Positions 31,602-40,235 of a DNA stretch of 53,618 nt are shown piece by piece (the first letter of the stretch is position 1; each line of letters starts with the position of its first letter). The position numbers and the translations under genes were made by a program. The stretch is from CAKSHC01 sp045631845 (lineage in GTDB: Bacteria; Bacillota; Clostridia; Oscillospirales; UMGS1783), in contig JAZQVM010000078.1 in NCBI GenBank assembly GCA_045631845.1, positions 1-53,618 on the forward strand, read 5' to 3'. The notes beneath the pieces are model-generated. The model saw only the letters and a list, made by a program, of their open reading frames with translations. It was not told where the DNA came from and did no database searches.

Positions 31602-32913
31602 TATTTGCTTAATCTCTCTTGGCTGTCCCAAAAATTTAGTCGATAGCGAAACCATGCTGGGCGCGCTGGCGCAGGCCGGCTTTTCCATCGTGTCCGAGCC
31701 CGAACAAGCCGAGGCAGTCATTATCAACACCTGTGGCTTTATCGAATCGGCAAAAAAAGAAGCCATCGACCAAATCCTGGCCGCCATCGCCCTAAAAGAA
31801 GCGGGCACCATCCGTGCCATTGTGGTTACCGGATGTATGTCCCAGCGCTATCAGGACGAGATTGCCGCCGCCTTCCCCGAGGTGGATGCCTTCCTTGGCA
31901 CCACCAGCGAATGTCATATCGTCGATGCCCTCAAAGCCGCCCTGACAGGTAAACCCTGCTGCGCCTTTGACGGCGAGGACGATCCCCCCTATTTCGGACC
32001 TCGCCTGCAATCCACCCCGCCCTATACCGCCTATCTCAAAATCGCCGAAGGGTGTAACAATCGTTGCACCTATTGCGCCATCCCTTTGATCCGTGGCCCA
32101 TTACGGTCCATTGAGCAGGAGCCACTACTGGAGCAGGCTCGTTCCTTGGTGGAAAACGGGGTTAAAGAACTAATCGTCGTAGCGCAGGATACCACCGCCT
32201 ACGGTGTCGACCGTGGCCGTCGGGAACTGCCCGAATTTCTGGAAAAACTGTGCGAAATTGAGGGGCTTCGGTGGATTCGCATGCTCTATTGTTACCCCGA
32301 TAAGATCGACGATGCCCTCTTGCAAACCATGAAAAAGCATGATAAAATACTGCCGTATCTGGATATCCCCATCCAGCATGCCGACGGCGGCGTGTTGCGC
32401 GCCATGCACCGCCCCGGCGACTACGATTCGCTGATGGGACTGATTAAAAATATCCGCGCCGTCCTGCCTGATGTGGTGCTTCGTACCACCCTGATCGTCG
32501 GCTTCCCCGGCGAAACGGAAGAACAGTTCGAAACGCTGTGCCGCTTTGTCAAGACCGCACGGTTTGATAAACTGGGCGTCTTTGCCTACTCTCCCGAGGA
32601 GAGCACGCCCGCCGCCGAGATGGAAAACCAGATCGATGAGGACGAAAAGGCCAGACGGCTCGATATCATTATGCAGTTGCAGGCCACCATTTCGGCCGAA
32701 AACTTAGAAAAAAAGATCGGAACGGTACTGGATGTGCTGGTCGAGGAATACGATGAAGAGAGCGAATGTTTCGTCGGCCGTAGCTTTGGCGATGCTCCCG
32801 ATATCGACGGCAAGGTCTTCTTCCACGCTCATCACGCCGACGAAGGCGACATCCTGCCCGTTCGCATCACCGCCGCCCTGGATTATGATTTAATCGGAGA
32901 AATTGAAGAATGA
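31594..32913 (+). CDS. rimO: Ribosomal protein S12 methylthiotransferase RimO
   Basis: The 439-residue protein has the N-terminal UPF0004 domain (ISLGCPKNLVDSE, INTCGFI with cluster cysteines), the radical SAM motif CNNRCTYC (about 150-157) and a C-terminal TRAM domain. It adds a methylthio group to an aspartate of ribosomal protein S12. The start overlaps recX by eight bases; the end overlaps pgsA by four. Confidence 0.97.
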   Translation: MSDICLISLGCPKNLVDSETMLGALAQAGFSIVSEPEQAEAVIINTCGFIESAKKEAIDQILAAIALKEAGTIRAIVVTGCMSQRYQDEIAAAFPEVDAFLGTTSECHIVDALKAALTGKPCCAFDGEDDPPYFGPRLQSTPPYTAYLKIAEGCNNRCTYCAIPLIRGPLRSIEQEPLLEQARSLVENGVKELIVVAQDTTAYGVDRGRRELPEFLEKLCEIEGLRWIRMLYCYPDKIDDALLQTMKKHDKILPYLDIPIQHADGGVLRAMHRPGDYDSLMGLIKNIRAVLPDVVLRTTLIVGFPGETEEQFETLCRFVKTARFDKLGVFAYSPEESTPAAEMENQIDEDEKARRLDIIMQLQATISAENLEKKIGTVLDVLVEEYDEESECFVGRSFGDAPDIDGKVFFHAHHADEGDILPVRITAALDYDLIGEIEE

Positions 32914-33470
32914 AAAATGTCCCTAATATTTTGTCCGTTATTCGTGCAATTTTGTCGATCGCCGTACTGGTGCTGATCGTCAGCGTTGACCCTGCCGCCC
33001 AAAAGATGGCCTTTATCCTCGGTCCGGGGCTGCTGTTCTTGATCGCCGCCGTAACCGATACGCTGGATGGGCAGATTGCCCGCCGCAAAAATCTCGTCAG
33101 CGATTTCGGCAAGTTTATCGACCCGATTGCCGACAAAATCCTCACCACCTTTGCCGTGCTCGGCTTCCTGTATATCGACGCCGATGGGGGCCGCCCCATC
33201 CTGCTGATTAACTTGGCAGTAACCCTGCTTCGGGAATTTACCATTGCTTCTTTGCGCATGATGGCCGCTAAAGGCGGCGTGGTCATTGCCGCTGACTGGG
33301 CGGGCAAAGTCAAAACGGTACTGCAGATGGTGGCCATCGGCGGCTATTTCTTCTTTACGGCTACCGATTTTGTTTGGATTGCGCAAGCCCTGCTTGTGAT
33401 CGCCACGATCATGACGGTAATTTCGGGCGCACTGTATATTAAAAATTATTTTCGCTCGGCGAAATCTTAA
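32910..33470 (+). CDS. pgsA: CDP-diacylglycerol--glycerol-3-phosphate 3-phosphatidyltransferase
   Basis: The 186-residue membrane protein has the CDP-alcohol phosphotransferase signature DTLDGQIARRKNLVSDFGKFIDPIADK (D1xxDGx2ARx8Gx3Dx3D type) at about residues 50-75, with about five membrane segments. It commits phosphatidylglycerol synthesis. It overlaps rimO by four bases (ATGA) and is the last gene of the recA-recX-rimO-pgsA string. Confidence 0.95.
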   Translation: MKNVPNILSVIRAILSIAVLVLIVSVDPAAQKMAFILGPGLLFLIAAVTDTLDGQIARRKNLVSDFGKFIDPIADKILTTFAVLGFLYIDADGGRPILLINLAVTLLREFTIASLRMMAAKGGVVIAADWAGKVKTVLQMVAIGGYFFFTATDFVWIAQALLVIATIMTVISGALYIKNYFRSAKS

Positions 33471-33472
33471 CC

Positions 33473-33501
33473 TTTACAAATTCCACATTTTTTGTTATAC
33501 T
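33473..33501 (+). promoter_or_regulatory. Promoter of the cysE-cysS-recG operon
   Basis: TTTACA (33473-33478), 17 bases, TATACT (33496-33501). The transcript would begin a few bases before the T-box leader. Confidence 0.7.
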
Positions 33502-33507
33502 AATTGT

Positions 33508-33711
33508 AGTGGCAAAATACGCCCCCTCCTTACAGCAGAGAGAAGATGTCGATAGGCTGAAAGCATCTTCGGTAAGCGTGGCGTTGTGCGGCCGCACGTA
33601 TCGTCGGGTAATGCCGGCCGGCTCACCCCGTTATCGGTGAATGAGAGTTATAAATCGGAGTGGAACCGCGAATTTTTCGCCTCCGTAGTCGAAAGGCTAC
33701 GGAGGCTTTTT
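33508..33711 (+). promoter_or_regulatory. Cysteine-specific T-box riboswitch with terminator
   Basis: The leader contains AGCAGAGAGAAGATG and the distal stem of T-box Stem I, a specifier loop with TGC (Cys) at 33587-33589 followed by G, and the T-box sequence TGGAACCGCG at 33661-33670. CGGAG (33656-33660) can pair with CTCCG (33681-33685) to form the antiterminator. The competing terminator stem is GCCTCCGTAGTC (33679-33690) with GGCTACGGAGGC (33695-33706), then TTTTT. Uncharged tRNA-Cys should stabilise the antiterminator and turn on cysE, cysS and recG. Confidence 0.93.
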
Positions 33712-33726
33712 ATTTGGAGTAATCGT

Positions 33727-34353
33727 ATGTTTAAGAACCTAAAAAAAGATATTGCCGCCGTAAAGGCCAACGATCCGGCGGCTCGAAGCAGTGCCGAGAT
33801 CTTTTTCTTATATTCCGGCCTGCACGCCCTGCAATGGTATCGGTTTGCCCACTGGATGTGGAAGCATAACTGCCGCTTCATCGCCCGCTGGGCCTCCCAG
33901 CACGCCCGCCGCCGCACCGGCATCGAGATTCACCCCGGTGCCAAGATTGCTCACGGCGTGTTTATCGACCATGGCATGGGCGTGGTCATCGGCGAAACGG
34001 CCGTAATCGACGAAGGTTGCGTCCTCTATCAGGGGGTGACCTTAGGCGGTACCGGCAAGGACAAGGGCAAACGCCACCCAACCTTGGGCAAAAATGTCAT
34101 GGTCGGCGCCGGTGCCAAGGTGCTCGGCCCCTTCACCGTGGGGGATAACGCTAAGATTGCCGCCAATTCGGTGGTGCTCTCGGCCATCCCACCCAATTCC
34201 ACCGCCGTCGGCATCCCCGCCAAGATCGTCAAGATGGACGGCAAGCGTGTCGATGTTAAGACCGACCAAATCCACGTACCCGATCCGGTCGTCCAGCAGC
34301 TCTGCCGTCTGGAACACCGCATCTATCAACTCGAACAGGAGAAAGAACAATGA
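33727..34353 (+). CDS. cysE: Serine O-acetyltransferase
   Basis: The 208-residue protein is a left-handed beta-helix acetyltransferase: IEIHPGAKIAHGVFIDHGMGVVIGETA and VTLGGTGKDKGKRHPTLG carry the hexapeptide repeats and the catalytic His/Asp region. It makes O-acetylserine, the carbon skeleton for cysteine. The ATG at 33727 follows TTTGGAG just after the T-box terminator. It overlaps cysS by four bases. The N-terminal helical domain is short, as in many Bacillota enzymes. Confidence 0.95.
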   Translation: MFKNLKKDIAAVKANDPAARSSAEIFFLYSGLHALQWYRFAHWMWKHNCRFIARWASQHARRRTGIEIHPGAKIAHGVFIDHGMGVVIGETAVIDEGCVLYQGVTLGGTGKDKGKRHPTLGKNVMVGAGAKVLGPFTVGDNAKIAANSVVLSAIPPNSTAVGIPAKIVKMDGKRVDVKTDQIHVPDPVVQQLCRLEHRIYQLEQEKEQ

Positions 34354-35738
34354 TCGTTTACAACACCATGTCCCGCAAAAAGGAAGAACTCAAAACCCTC
34401 GTCGAGGGCGAAGTGTCCATCTATTCCTGCGGCCCCACCGTATATAACTTTGCCCATATCGGCAACCTGCGCACCTATGTCTTTATGGACCAGTTGCGCC
34501 GCACCTTAAAGCGTGCCGGCTACAACCTCAAACATTGTATGAATATTACCGACGTCGGCCACCTCACCAGCGATGCCGACGAGGGTGAAGATAAGATGGC
34601 CAAAGCCTCCCGCGAGCAGAAGAAGGACCCGATGGAGATCGCCGCCTTCTATACCGAAGTCTTTATGAAGGACCTGGATCGTCTGAACATTTCCAAGCCC
34701 GAATTTATCCCCCGTGCCACCGATAACATCACACAGATGATCGACTTTGTGCAGGGTCTGATCGATAAGGGCTACGGTTACGAAACCAGCGATGCCATCT
34801 ATTATGATATCTCCGCCTTCCCCGGCTACGGCAAACTTTCCCGCCTGAATCTGGAAGAACAGCAGGCCGGCGCCCGTGTAGAGGTCAACGACGAGAAGCG
34901 CCATCCGGCCGACTTTGCCCTGTGGAAAAAGGCTGAGCCCAACCATATCATGCAGTGGCCCTCCCCGTGGGGCATGGGCTTCCCCGGCTGGCACATCGAG
35001 TGCTCGGCCATGGGACTGCGGTATCTGGGCGAGCAGTTTGATATCCACACCGGCGGTGTCGATCATATTCCCATCCATCACGAAAACGAGATCGCCCAGT
35101 CGGAAGGCCTGCTCGGCCACCCCGCCGCCGATACCTGGATGCACAGCGAATTTATGCTGGTCAACGGCGGCAAGATGAGCAAATCTTTACGCAATACCTA
35201 TACCATCGACCAGCTTATCGACGAGGGCTACGATCCCCTCTCCTTCCGCTATTTCTGCCTCAACGCTCACTACCGTTCCAAACTCAACTTTACGTGGGAC
35301 GGCATGAAAGCGGCACAAAAATCTCTTGAAAACCTCAAAAACACCACCGCCCGCCACAAAGGTGCGGCCGATGCGGTGTCCGATGAAACCATCGAAAACT
35401 TCCGTAACGAATTTAACGATGCCATCTTCGACGATCTGAACATTCCCAAGGCCCTGGGTGTGGTCTGGAATATGGCTCGGTTCGATGCCAAGAACCAAAA
35501 GATCTACGATCTGATTTTGGAGTGCGACGAGGTGTTGGCGCTCAATCTGGATCAGCCGCTCAATGTCAAGGTCGAAGAGGTCACCCTCGATGCCGAGATC
35601 GAAGCGCTGATCGAGGAGCGTCAGGCGGCTCGGAAAAACCGCGACTTTACCACGGCCGACCGCATCCGTGACGAACTCAAAGCCCGTGGCATCGTGCTGG
35701 AAGATACGCCGCAGGGCGTCAAATGGCATAAAGCCTGA
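34350..35738 (+). CDS. cysS: Cysteinyl-tRNA synthetase
   Basis: The 462-residue class I synthetase has YSCGPTVYNFAHIGNLRT (HIGH-type motif and first zinc cysteine, about 26-43), GWHIECSAM (zinc and cysteine site) and KMSKS (GGKMSKSLRN, about 270). It charges tRNA-Cys. Both neighbours overlap: cysE by four bases upstream, recG by one base downstream. Control by the upstream Cys T-box fits its role. Confidence 0.97.
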   Translation: MIVYNTMSRKKEELKTLVEGEVSIYSCGPTVYNFAHIGNLRTYVFMDQLRRTLKRAGYNLKHCMNITDVGHLTSDADEGEDKMAKASREQKKDPMEIAAFYTEVFMKDLDRLNISKPEFIPRATDNITQMIDFVQGLIDKGYGYETSDAIYYDISAFPGYGKLSRLNLEEQQAGARVEVNDEKRHPADFALWKKAEPNHIMQWPSPWGMGFPGWHIECSAMGLRYLGEQFDIHTGGVDHIPIHHENEIAQSEGLLGHPAADTWMHSEFMLVNGGKMSKSLRNTYTIDQLIDEGYDPLSFRYFCLNAHYRSKLNFTWDGMKAAQKSLENLKNTTARHKGAADAVSDETIENFRNEFNDAIFDDLNIPKALGVVWNMARFDAKNQKIYDLILECDEVLALNLDQPLNVKVEEVTLDAEIEALIEERQAARKNRDFTTADRIRDELKARGIVLEDTPQGVKWHKA

Positions 35739-37747
35739 TGAATCTGCAGGACGATCTGTGCTATGTAAAATCCGTAGGGCCGAAACGTGCCGAGCTCTTT
35801 GCCAAGCTCGGCCTTTCGTCCGTCTACGATTTGCTTCACTTCTTTCCCCGTCGTTATCTGGACCTCACAGCGCCCAAGTGCGTCTGCGAGGTCTTTTTTC
35901 ATGAAACGGCGGCCGTAATCGCCACTGTCATTTCTCCCGTCCGTGGGGTCAAACTCCGCCCCGGTATGGAGGTCTATAAGGCTACGGCGGCCGACCAAAC
36001 CGGGCAGTTTGATATTGTCTTTTTTAACCGCCGCTTCGCCGCCCAAGCCCTGAAAATGGGCGAAAAATACCTCTTTTACGGAAAAATGACGGGACATATG
36101 CGTCTGGAAATGGTCAACCCCCACTATCAGGCGCCCATCCCCTGCATCCTGCCCGTCTACCCCACCACCGCCGGTCTGCCCCAATCGACCATCCGCACTG
36201 CCATGCGCCATGCGCTCGACGGCGTGAGCGATGCCGGCGAGGTTATCGACTTGAATCTACGCCGCACCTACGGGCTTTGCTCCCGTGCCTTTGCCCTGCA
36301 GAATATCCACCGCCCCGCCTCCTTCGAAGCCCTTGATCAAGCCAGAAAACGGCTGGGCTTTGAAGAATTGCTTATCTTCTCCTTGGCGATGGCGGGACTC
36401 AAACAACGGGAGAAAACCCGCACCGGGATTCGCATGCAAGATGTCAACATGACCCCCTTCTATCAAGCCCTCGGCTTCCCTCTCACTGGGGCCCAAGAAC
36501 GGGTCATTGCCGAATCGCTCGGCGACTATGCCACGGGCTTTACCCAAACCCGCCTCATCCAAGGCGATGTCGGCAGCGGCAAAACGGCCGTCGCCGCCGC
36601 TTTGCTCTATTATACCGTCAAAAACGGCTACCAAACGGCTCTCATGGCCCCTACCGAGGTGTTGGCCAACCAGCATTTTGAAACCCTCTCAAGCCTACTC
36701 GAGCCACTGGGCGTACGATGCGCTCAGCTAACCGGATCTACCCCTAATCGGGAAAGAAAGCCCTTGTTGACGGCGCTGGAACAGGGCGAGATCGATCTGC
36801 TGATCGGCACCCATGCCCTGATTACCGATCGTGTGCAGTTTTCAAACCTCGGCTTGGTGGTGGCCGATGAGCAACACCGCTTCGGCGTGGCTCAGCGAGA
36901 AGCCCTCACCAAAAAAGGGGAACGCCCCCATGTCATCGTCATGTCTGGCACCCCCATCCCCCGCACCTTGGCCATGATTTTGTACGCCGATCTGGACGTG
37001 TCGCAAATTGACCAACTCCCCTTAGGCCGTAAACCGATACAAACCTTTGCCGTGGGCGAAACTATGCGGGAACGCCTCTACGCCTTTGTCAAAAAACAGG
37101 TGCAAAGCGGGCGGCAGGCCTACGTCATCTGCGCCCGTGCCGAGGAGGACGAGCAGAGTGAACTGGTCAGCGTTCGGGAACTGTGCGAACAGTTACAGAA
37201 AGACTTCTTAAGCGGCCTGCGTGTCGATTATGTATATGGCAAAATGGGCGCCAAGAAAAAGGAAGCCGTCATGCAAGCCTTTTACCGTGGCGAATTGGAA
37301 GTGCTGGTATCCACCACCGTCGTCGAGGTCGGTGTCAACATCCCCAATGCCACCGTTATGGTCATTGAAAATGCCGAACGGTTCGGACTATCTCAGCTTC
37401 ACCAGTTGCGCGGCCGCATCGGCCGAGGCAGTGAGCAAAGCACCTGCATTTTGGTGTCCGATTCGGATAGCGAACGGCTCAAAATCATGACCCAAACCAA
37501 CGACGGCTTTGAGATCAGCCGCCAAGACCTGAAACTGCGAGGCCCCGGCGAATTCTTCGGCACCCGCCAAAGCGGCTTGGTTCGCTTCCGCATTGCCGAC
37601 CTTATGAACGATATGGACATCTTGGTGGCCGCCCGTGACGCCGCCGCCGACATTCTATCGAGTGATAAAAGATTAACCGCACCCCATCACCGCGCCCTGC
37701 GCCACGCCGTCATCGACGTCCTGCACAAACACGACCAAACGATATAA
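35738..37747 (+). CDS. recG: ATP-dependent DNA helicase RecG
   Basis: The 669-residue protein has a wedge/OB domain at the N-terminus (YVKSVGPKRAELFAKLG; FFNRRFAAQALKMGEKYLFYGKM) and two RecA-like helicase domains: Walker A GDVGSGKT (about 280), DEQHRFG (DExH box) and HQLRGRIGRG. RecG reverses stalled forks and branch-migrates Holliday junctions. The start overlaps the cysS stop by one base (TGATG), so it is likely transcribed with the cysteine genes. Confidence 0.96.
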   Translation: MNLQDDLCYVKSVGPKRAELFAKLGLSSVYDLLHFFPRRYLDLTAPKCVCEVFFHETAAVIATVISPVRGVKLRPGMEVYKATAADQTGQFDIVFFNRRFAAQALKMGEKYLFYGKMTGHMRLEMVNPHYQAPIPCILPVYPTTAGLPQSTIRTAMRHALDGVSDAGEVIDLNLRRTYGLCSRAFALQNIHRPASFEALDQARKRLGFEELLIFSLAMAGLKQREKTRTGIRMQDVNMTPFYQALGFPLTGAQERVIAESLGDYATGFTQTRLIQGDVGSGKTAVAAALLYYTVKNGYQTALMAPTEVLANQHFETLSSLLEPLGVRCAQLTGSTPNRERKPLLTALEQGEIDLLIGTHALITDRVQFSNLGLVVADEQHRFGVAQREALTKKGERPHVIVMSGTPIPRTLAMILYADLDVSQIDQLPLGRKPIQTFAVGETMRERLYAFVKKQVQSGRQAYVICARAEEDEQSELVSVRELCEQLQKDFLSGLRVDYVYGKMGAKKKEAVMQAFYRGELEVLVSTTVVEVGVNIPNATVMVIENAERFGLSQLHQLRGRIGRGSEQSTCILVSDSDSERLKIMTQTNDGFEISRQDLKLRGPGEFFGTRQSGLVRFRIADLMNDMDILVAARDAAADILSSDKRLTAPHHRALRHAVIDVLHKHDQTI

Positions 37748-37774
37748 AAAATCCGCTCAATCGAGCGGATTTTT
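37747..37774. terminator. Terminator after recG, palindrome copy 1
   Basis: ATCCGCTC and GAGCGGAT (37751-37770) flanked by A and T runs end recG and also the convergent lipoprotein gene. The 20-base core recurs unchanged at 38631-38650. Confidence 0.85.
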
Positions 37775-37775
37775 A

Positions 37776-38546
37776 TTATTGAAATCTCTCCATACCACTG
37801 TATTTTTTATAGATAGTCAGATCCTGACAGCAAAGTTCGTAAGGATCACGCCCCGATTCAAGTATATCTCCAAAGCGAGCCGTTAAATACGGGACAAGGT
37901 TCGGACTGATAGCATCGGGTATCTCATACATGTGATTGGTAATCGTACTGTATATACCACATTGATAAGTATAGCCATCCCCCGTCCCGTACCAGTCCGT
38001 TTTCTGTGACACCCGATGATCCAGCAGATCAATGCGTATATCAGCAGTAGAAATCGGATAAATATTACTCACGGTATAATAAGTTTGCTCTTCCGGAATC
38101 TCGTAGATCTGTTCCCATAACCCATCAAAGGTACCCCGCCAAACCGAACGGGGAAAGGCTATATAGAAAACAGGATCAGAAGCCCATGTTGTTACAATTT
38201 CCTCATGGATATCGGCAATCTTGACAATCTTTCCCGCGCGATCCATACTAAACAAGGCATTCTTTTCGGTATTGCATAGCAAATACCCATACGCCGATTG
38301 CCCCAAAGAAATATAACAGGCCTCATCCATCTTTGGCAAACCCATTTGCGGATCAAAATCGATATATGCCCAAAAATCTTTTTCGGTTTTCAAATACTCG
38401 GCATATCCCTGTTCATAGCAATCGGGCAACACCGCAACCAATTCTTCTTCCGCAGGAATGGACGAGGTCGGCACGGGACTGCACGCGGTAACAGCAAGTA
38501 AAAGCATTACCCCAACCAAACAAACGATTTTACCAACTCGTTTCAT
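37776..38546 (-). CDS. Hypothetical lipoprotein
   Basis: The 256-residue protein has a signal peptide with lipobox VTAC (about residue 22) and is otherwise soluble and aromatic-rich (AYGYLLCNTEKNALFSMDRAGK, YYTVSNIYPIS). I do not recognise a family. The ATG at 38546 is preferred to 38552, which sits only two bases from the AAAGGAG site. It has its own promoter. The reading frame is intact and sits between two identical palindromic terminators, which suggests a self-contained unit. Confidence 0.75.
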   Translation of the reverse strand: MKRVGKIVCLVGVMLLLAVTACSPVPTSSIPAEEELVAVLPDCYEQGYAEYLKTEKDFWAYIDFDPQMGLPKMDEACYISLGQSAYGYLLCNTEKNALFSMDRAGKIVKIADIHEEIVTTWASDPVFYIAFPRSVWRGTFDGLWEQIYEIPEEQTYYTVSNIYPISTADIRIDLLDHRVSQKTDWYGTGDGYTYQCGIYSTITNHMYEIPDAISPNLVPYLTARFGDILESGRDPYELCCQDLTIYKKYSGMERFQ

Positions 38547-38581
38547 ACCCATTACTCCTTTGGTATTTTCTTCTTGTTTTT

Positions 38582-38611
38582 ATTGTACCATGCAGTTTAT
38601 TCTTTCGTCAA
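38582..38611 (-). promoter_or_regulatory. Promoter of the lipoprotein gene
   Basis: On the minus strand TTGACG (38611-38606), 18 bases, extended -10 TGG-TACAAT (38587-38582). Confidence 0.7.
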
Positions 38612-38623
38612 TAAATTTTCACA

Positions 38624-38656
38624 CAGAAAAATCCGCTCAATCGAGCGGATTTTCTG
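38624..38656 (-). terminator. Terminator after GIY-YIG gene, palindrome copy 2
   Basis: The same 20-base core as after recG lies at 38631-38650, here extended by CAGAAAA/TTTTCTG. The minus-strand TGA of the GIY-YIG gene (38639-38637) is inside the hairpin. Confidence 0.85.
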
Positions 38657-38891
38657 CTATTAGATTTAGTTTCTGTGTGCGGGTCAATTTTTTGATGATC
38701 GCTTCCCGCTTCAGGGCGGCGCTCTTGTCCTCTAATTCTTCCCGATACACCAGCGTGAGCGGATGGCGGGAACGGGTGTATTTCGCGCCCTTGCCGCTTT
38801 GGTGGACGGCCAGCCGACGCTCCACATTATCGGTAGACCCCGTATAAAGCGTATCATCCCCACAGCGCAAGATATAAACAAAATAACTCAT
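38637..38891 (-). CDS. GIY-YIG nuclease superfamily protein
   Basis: The 84-residue protein MSYFVYILRCGDDTLYTGSTDNVERRLAVHQSGKGAKYTRSRHPL has the YVY-YTG pair, the conserved Arg (R27) and a C-terminal Glu region, typical of single-domain UvrC-N/YhbQ-like proteins. They may act in DNA repair. The ATG at 38891 overlaps the stop of the alpha/beta hydrolase gene (ATGA) and has GGAGAG upstream; the ATG two codons earlier is too close to that site. The stop is inside the terminator. Confidence 0.88.
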   Translation of the reverse strand: MSYFVYILRCGDDTLYTGSTDNVERRLAVHQSGKGAKYTRSRHPLTLVYREELEDKSAALKREAIIKKLTRTQKLNLIAENPLD

Positions 38892-39802
38892 CGGCATCTC
38901 TCCATAAAGGCACGGGCAGCCGCCTTACAGCGTTCGGGCTCCACTAAAAAGGACTGGCCATGTCCTGCTCCCTCAACCGCAATAAACTCTTTCTCACTCG
39001 TGCAGGCCTCAAAGGAACGTTTTGTCATCTCAAAAGGCACATAATCATCGGCCGTTCCGTGAAAAAATAAAACGGGATATTTCGATTCACTCAGCGCCCG
39101 CTCGGTTGACCATTCGGTTTGTGAAAACGACCCCAGCCACCGACACCACCAATTCATTAAATCGCAAATAGGCCAATCAGACATCCCCATTTTATGGCGA
39201 ATGACCTTAGCGATAATCTCACGGGGTGAGGTAAACCCGCAATCGGCCATGATACCAACCACTTTCGACATCTCCAAGTTGGAAGCCATCATGACGGTGG
39301 CCGCCCCCATCGAAATCCCGCAAAGGAAAATGCGTCCCTTTACACGAGAAGCCATATGCTCCACCCAACGGGCGGCATCTTTGCGTTCATGGATGCCGTA
39401 GGTTATGTATTTGCCCTCACTCTTGCCATGAGCGCGCTGATCGACAAAGAGGACATTATACCCTTCATCCAGATAAAAGGTGCCGCCGATAGAAAAGTCG
39501 CCAAACGGAGTCGAGTGAAACCCATGAAAACAAATGACGGTATCCTCATATCCTCGATCAAAATAGGCGGCATGAAGTTTAAGGCCATCATGTGAGGTAA
39601 TATACAGGTCTTCCCACGGTCCCGCCTTCAAACGCGCAATGGCCGGATCAATCCTATCCCGCCAAGGCGCCACCGGATCGACTCCCGTATTGTTCTGATG
39701 CAATTTTGCAGGCTTGCGATTGTGCGCCATCCCAAAGGCAATATAGCCGGGCACCAGCAGTCCACCGGCCAGCAACAATACTCCGATACCAAACCAAAGC
39801 AT
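38888..39802 (-). CDS. Membrane-anchored alpha/beta hydrolase
   Basis: The 304-residue protein begins with a hydrophobic anchor (MLWFGIGVLLLAGGLLVPGYIAFG) followed by an alpha/beta hydrolase domain: oxyanion HGFHSTP (about 100), nucleophile elbow CGISMGAA (about 175), Asp in GTADDYVP and His in GAGHGQS. Members of this BAAT/YfhR-like group are esterases or peptidase-like enzymes of unknown substrate. The ATG at 39802 follows AGGAGTGATGGT. It has its own promoter and is coupled to the GIY-YIG gene. Confidence 0.85.
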   Translation of the reverse strand: MLWFGIGVLLLAGGLLVPGYIAFGMAHNRKPAKLHQNNTGVDPVAPWRDRIDPAIARLKAGPWEDLYITSHDGLKLHAAYFDRGYEDTVICFHGFHSTPFGDFSIGGTFYLDEGYNVLFVDQRAHGKSEGKYITYGIHERKDAARWVEHMASRVKGRIFLCGISMGAATVMMASNLEMSKVVGIMADCGFTSPREIIAKVIRHKMGMSDWPICDLMNWWCRWLGSFSQTEWSTERALSESKYPVLFFHGTADDYVPFEMTKRSFEACTSEKEFIAVEGAGHGQSFLVEPERCKAAARAFMERCR

Positions 39803-39821
39803 ACCATCACTCCTTTCCTTT

Positions 39822-39850
39822 ATTGTACTCTTTTTTTTAATAAAAGTCAA
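39822..39850 (-). promoter_or_regulatory. Promoter of the hydrolase/GIY-YIG unit
   Basis: On the minus strand TTGACT (39850-39845), 17 bases, TACAAT (39827-39822). Confidence 0.75.
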
Positions 39851-39857
39851 AGAAAAT

Positions 39858-39884
39858 GCCCATGGGCAGGATCTACCCATGGGC
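39858..39884 (-). terminator. Terminator of the SASP gene
   Basis: On the minus strand GCCCATGGG repeats in inverted fashion around TAGATCCT and is followed by CATTTTCTTT. Confidence 0.7.
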
Positions 39885-39899
39885 TATATGCGAAAGATT

Positions 39900-40097
39900 T
39901 TACTGCATGTTCTGCTCGTACTTGGAGATCATCTTCTTAACCATCTGACCGCCTACCGAACCAGCCTGCTTGGAAGTCAGGTCGCCGTTATAACCCTGCT
40001 TGAGGTTAACGCCTACTTCGTTAGCACACTCCATCTTAAAACGATTCATAGCCTCTTTGTTGACCGACTTGCTGGCATTGTTGTTGCTGTTACTCAT
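39900..40097 (-). CDS. Alpha/beta-type small acid-soluble spore protein
   Basis: The 65-residue protein has the SASP signatures MNRFKMECANEVGV (with the GPR protease-site acidic residue) and NGDLTSKQAGSVGGQMVKKMI. These proteins coat and protect spore DNA. The ATG at 40097 follows GGGAGGTGAATTTC; the upstream in-frame GTG is part of that site. I could not find a convincing sigma-G promoter. It shows, with the Ger and Yqf genes, that the organism forms spores. Confidence 0.95.
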   Translation of the reverse strand: MSNSNNNASKSVNKEAMNRFKMECANEVGVNLKQGYNGDLTSKQAGSVGGQMVKKMISKYEQNMQ

Positions 40098-40181
40098 GAA
40101 ATTCACCTCCCTTTAAATTGGTTTCGCCATTATTTTGGGACAAAACCGAAGAAAAACGCAAAGAAATTTATGGAATTTTCA

Positions 40182-40210
40182 TTGATATTGTGTCATTTTC
40201 CCCATATAAT
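40182..40210 (+). promoter_or_regulatory. Promoter of the LOG/serine hydrolase operon
   Basis: TTGATA (40182-40187), 17 bases, TATAAT (40205-40210), followed by GGGAGGG and the start at 40236. Confidence 0.8.
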
Positions 40211-40235
40211 AAAAGATATAGGGAGGGAAACTTAC

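Noticed and set aside
39879..40235. N-terminal extension of the LOG-family protein
   Set aside because: It runs through the SASP gene on the other strand and the operon promoter; the ATG at 40236 has a strong ribosome-binding site.
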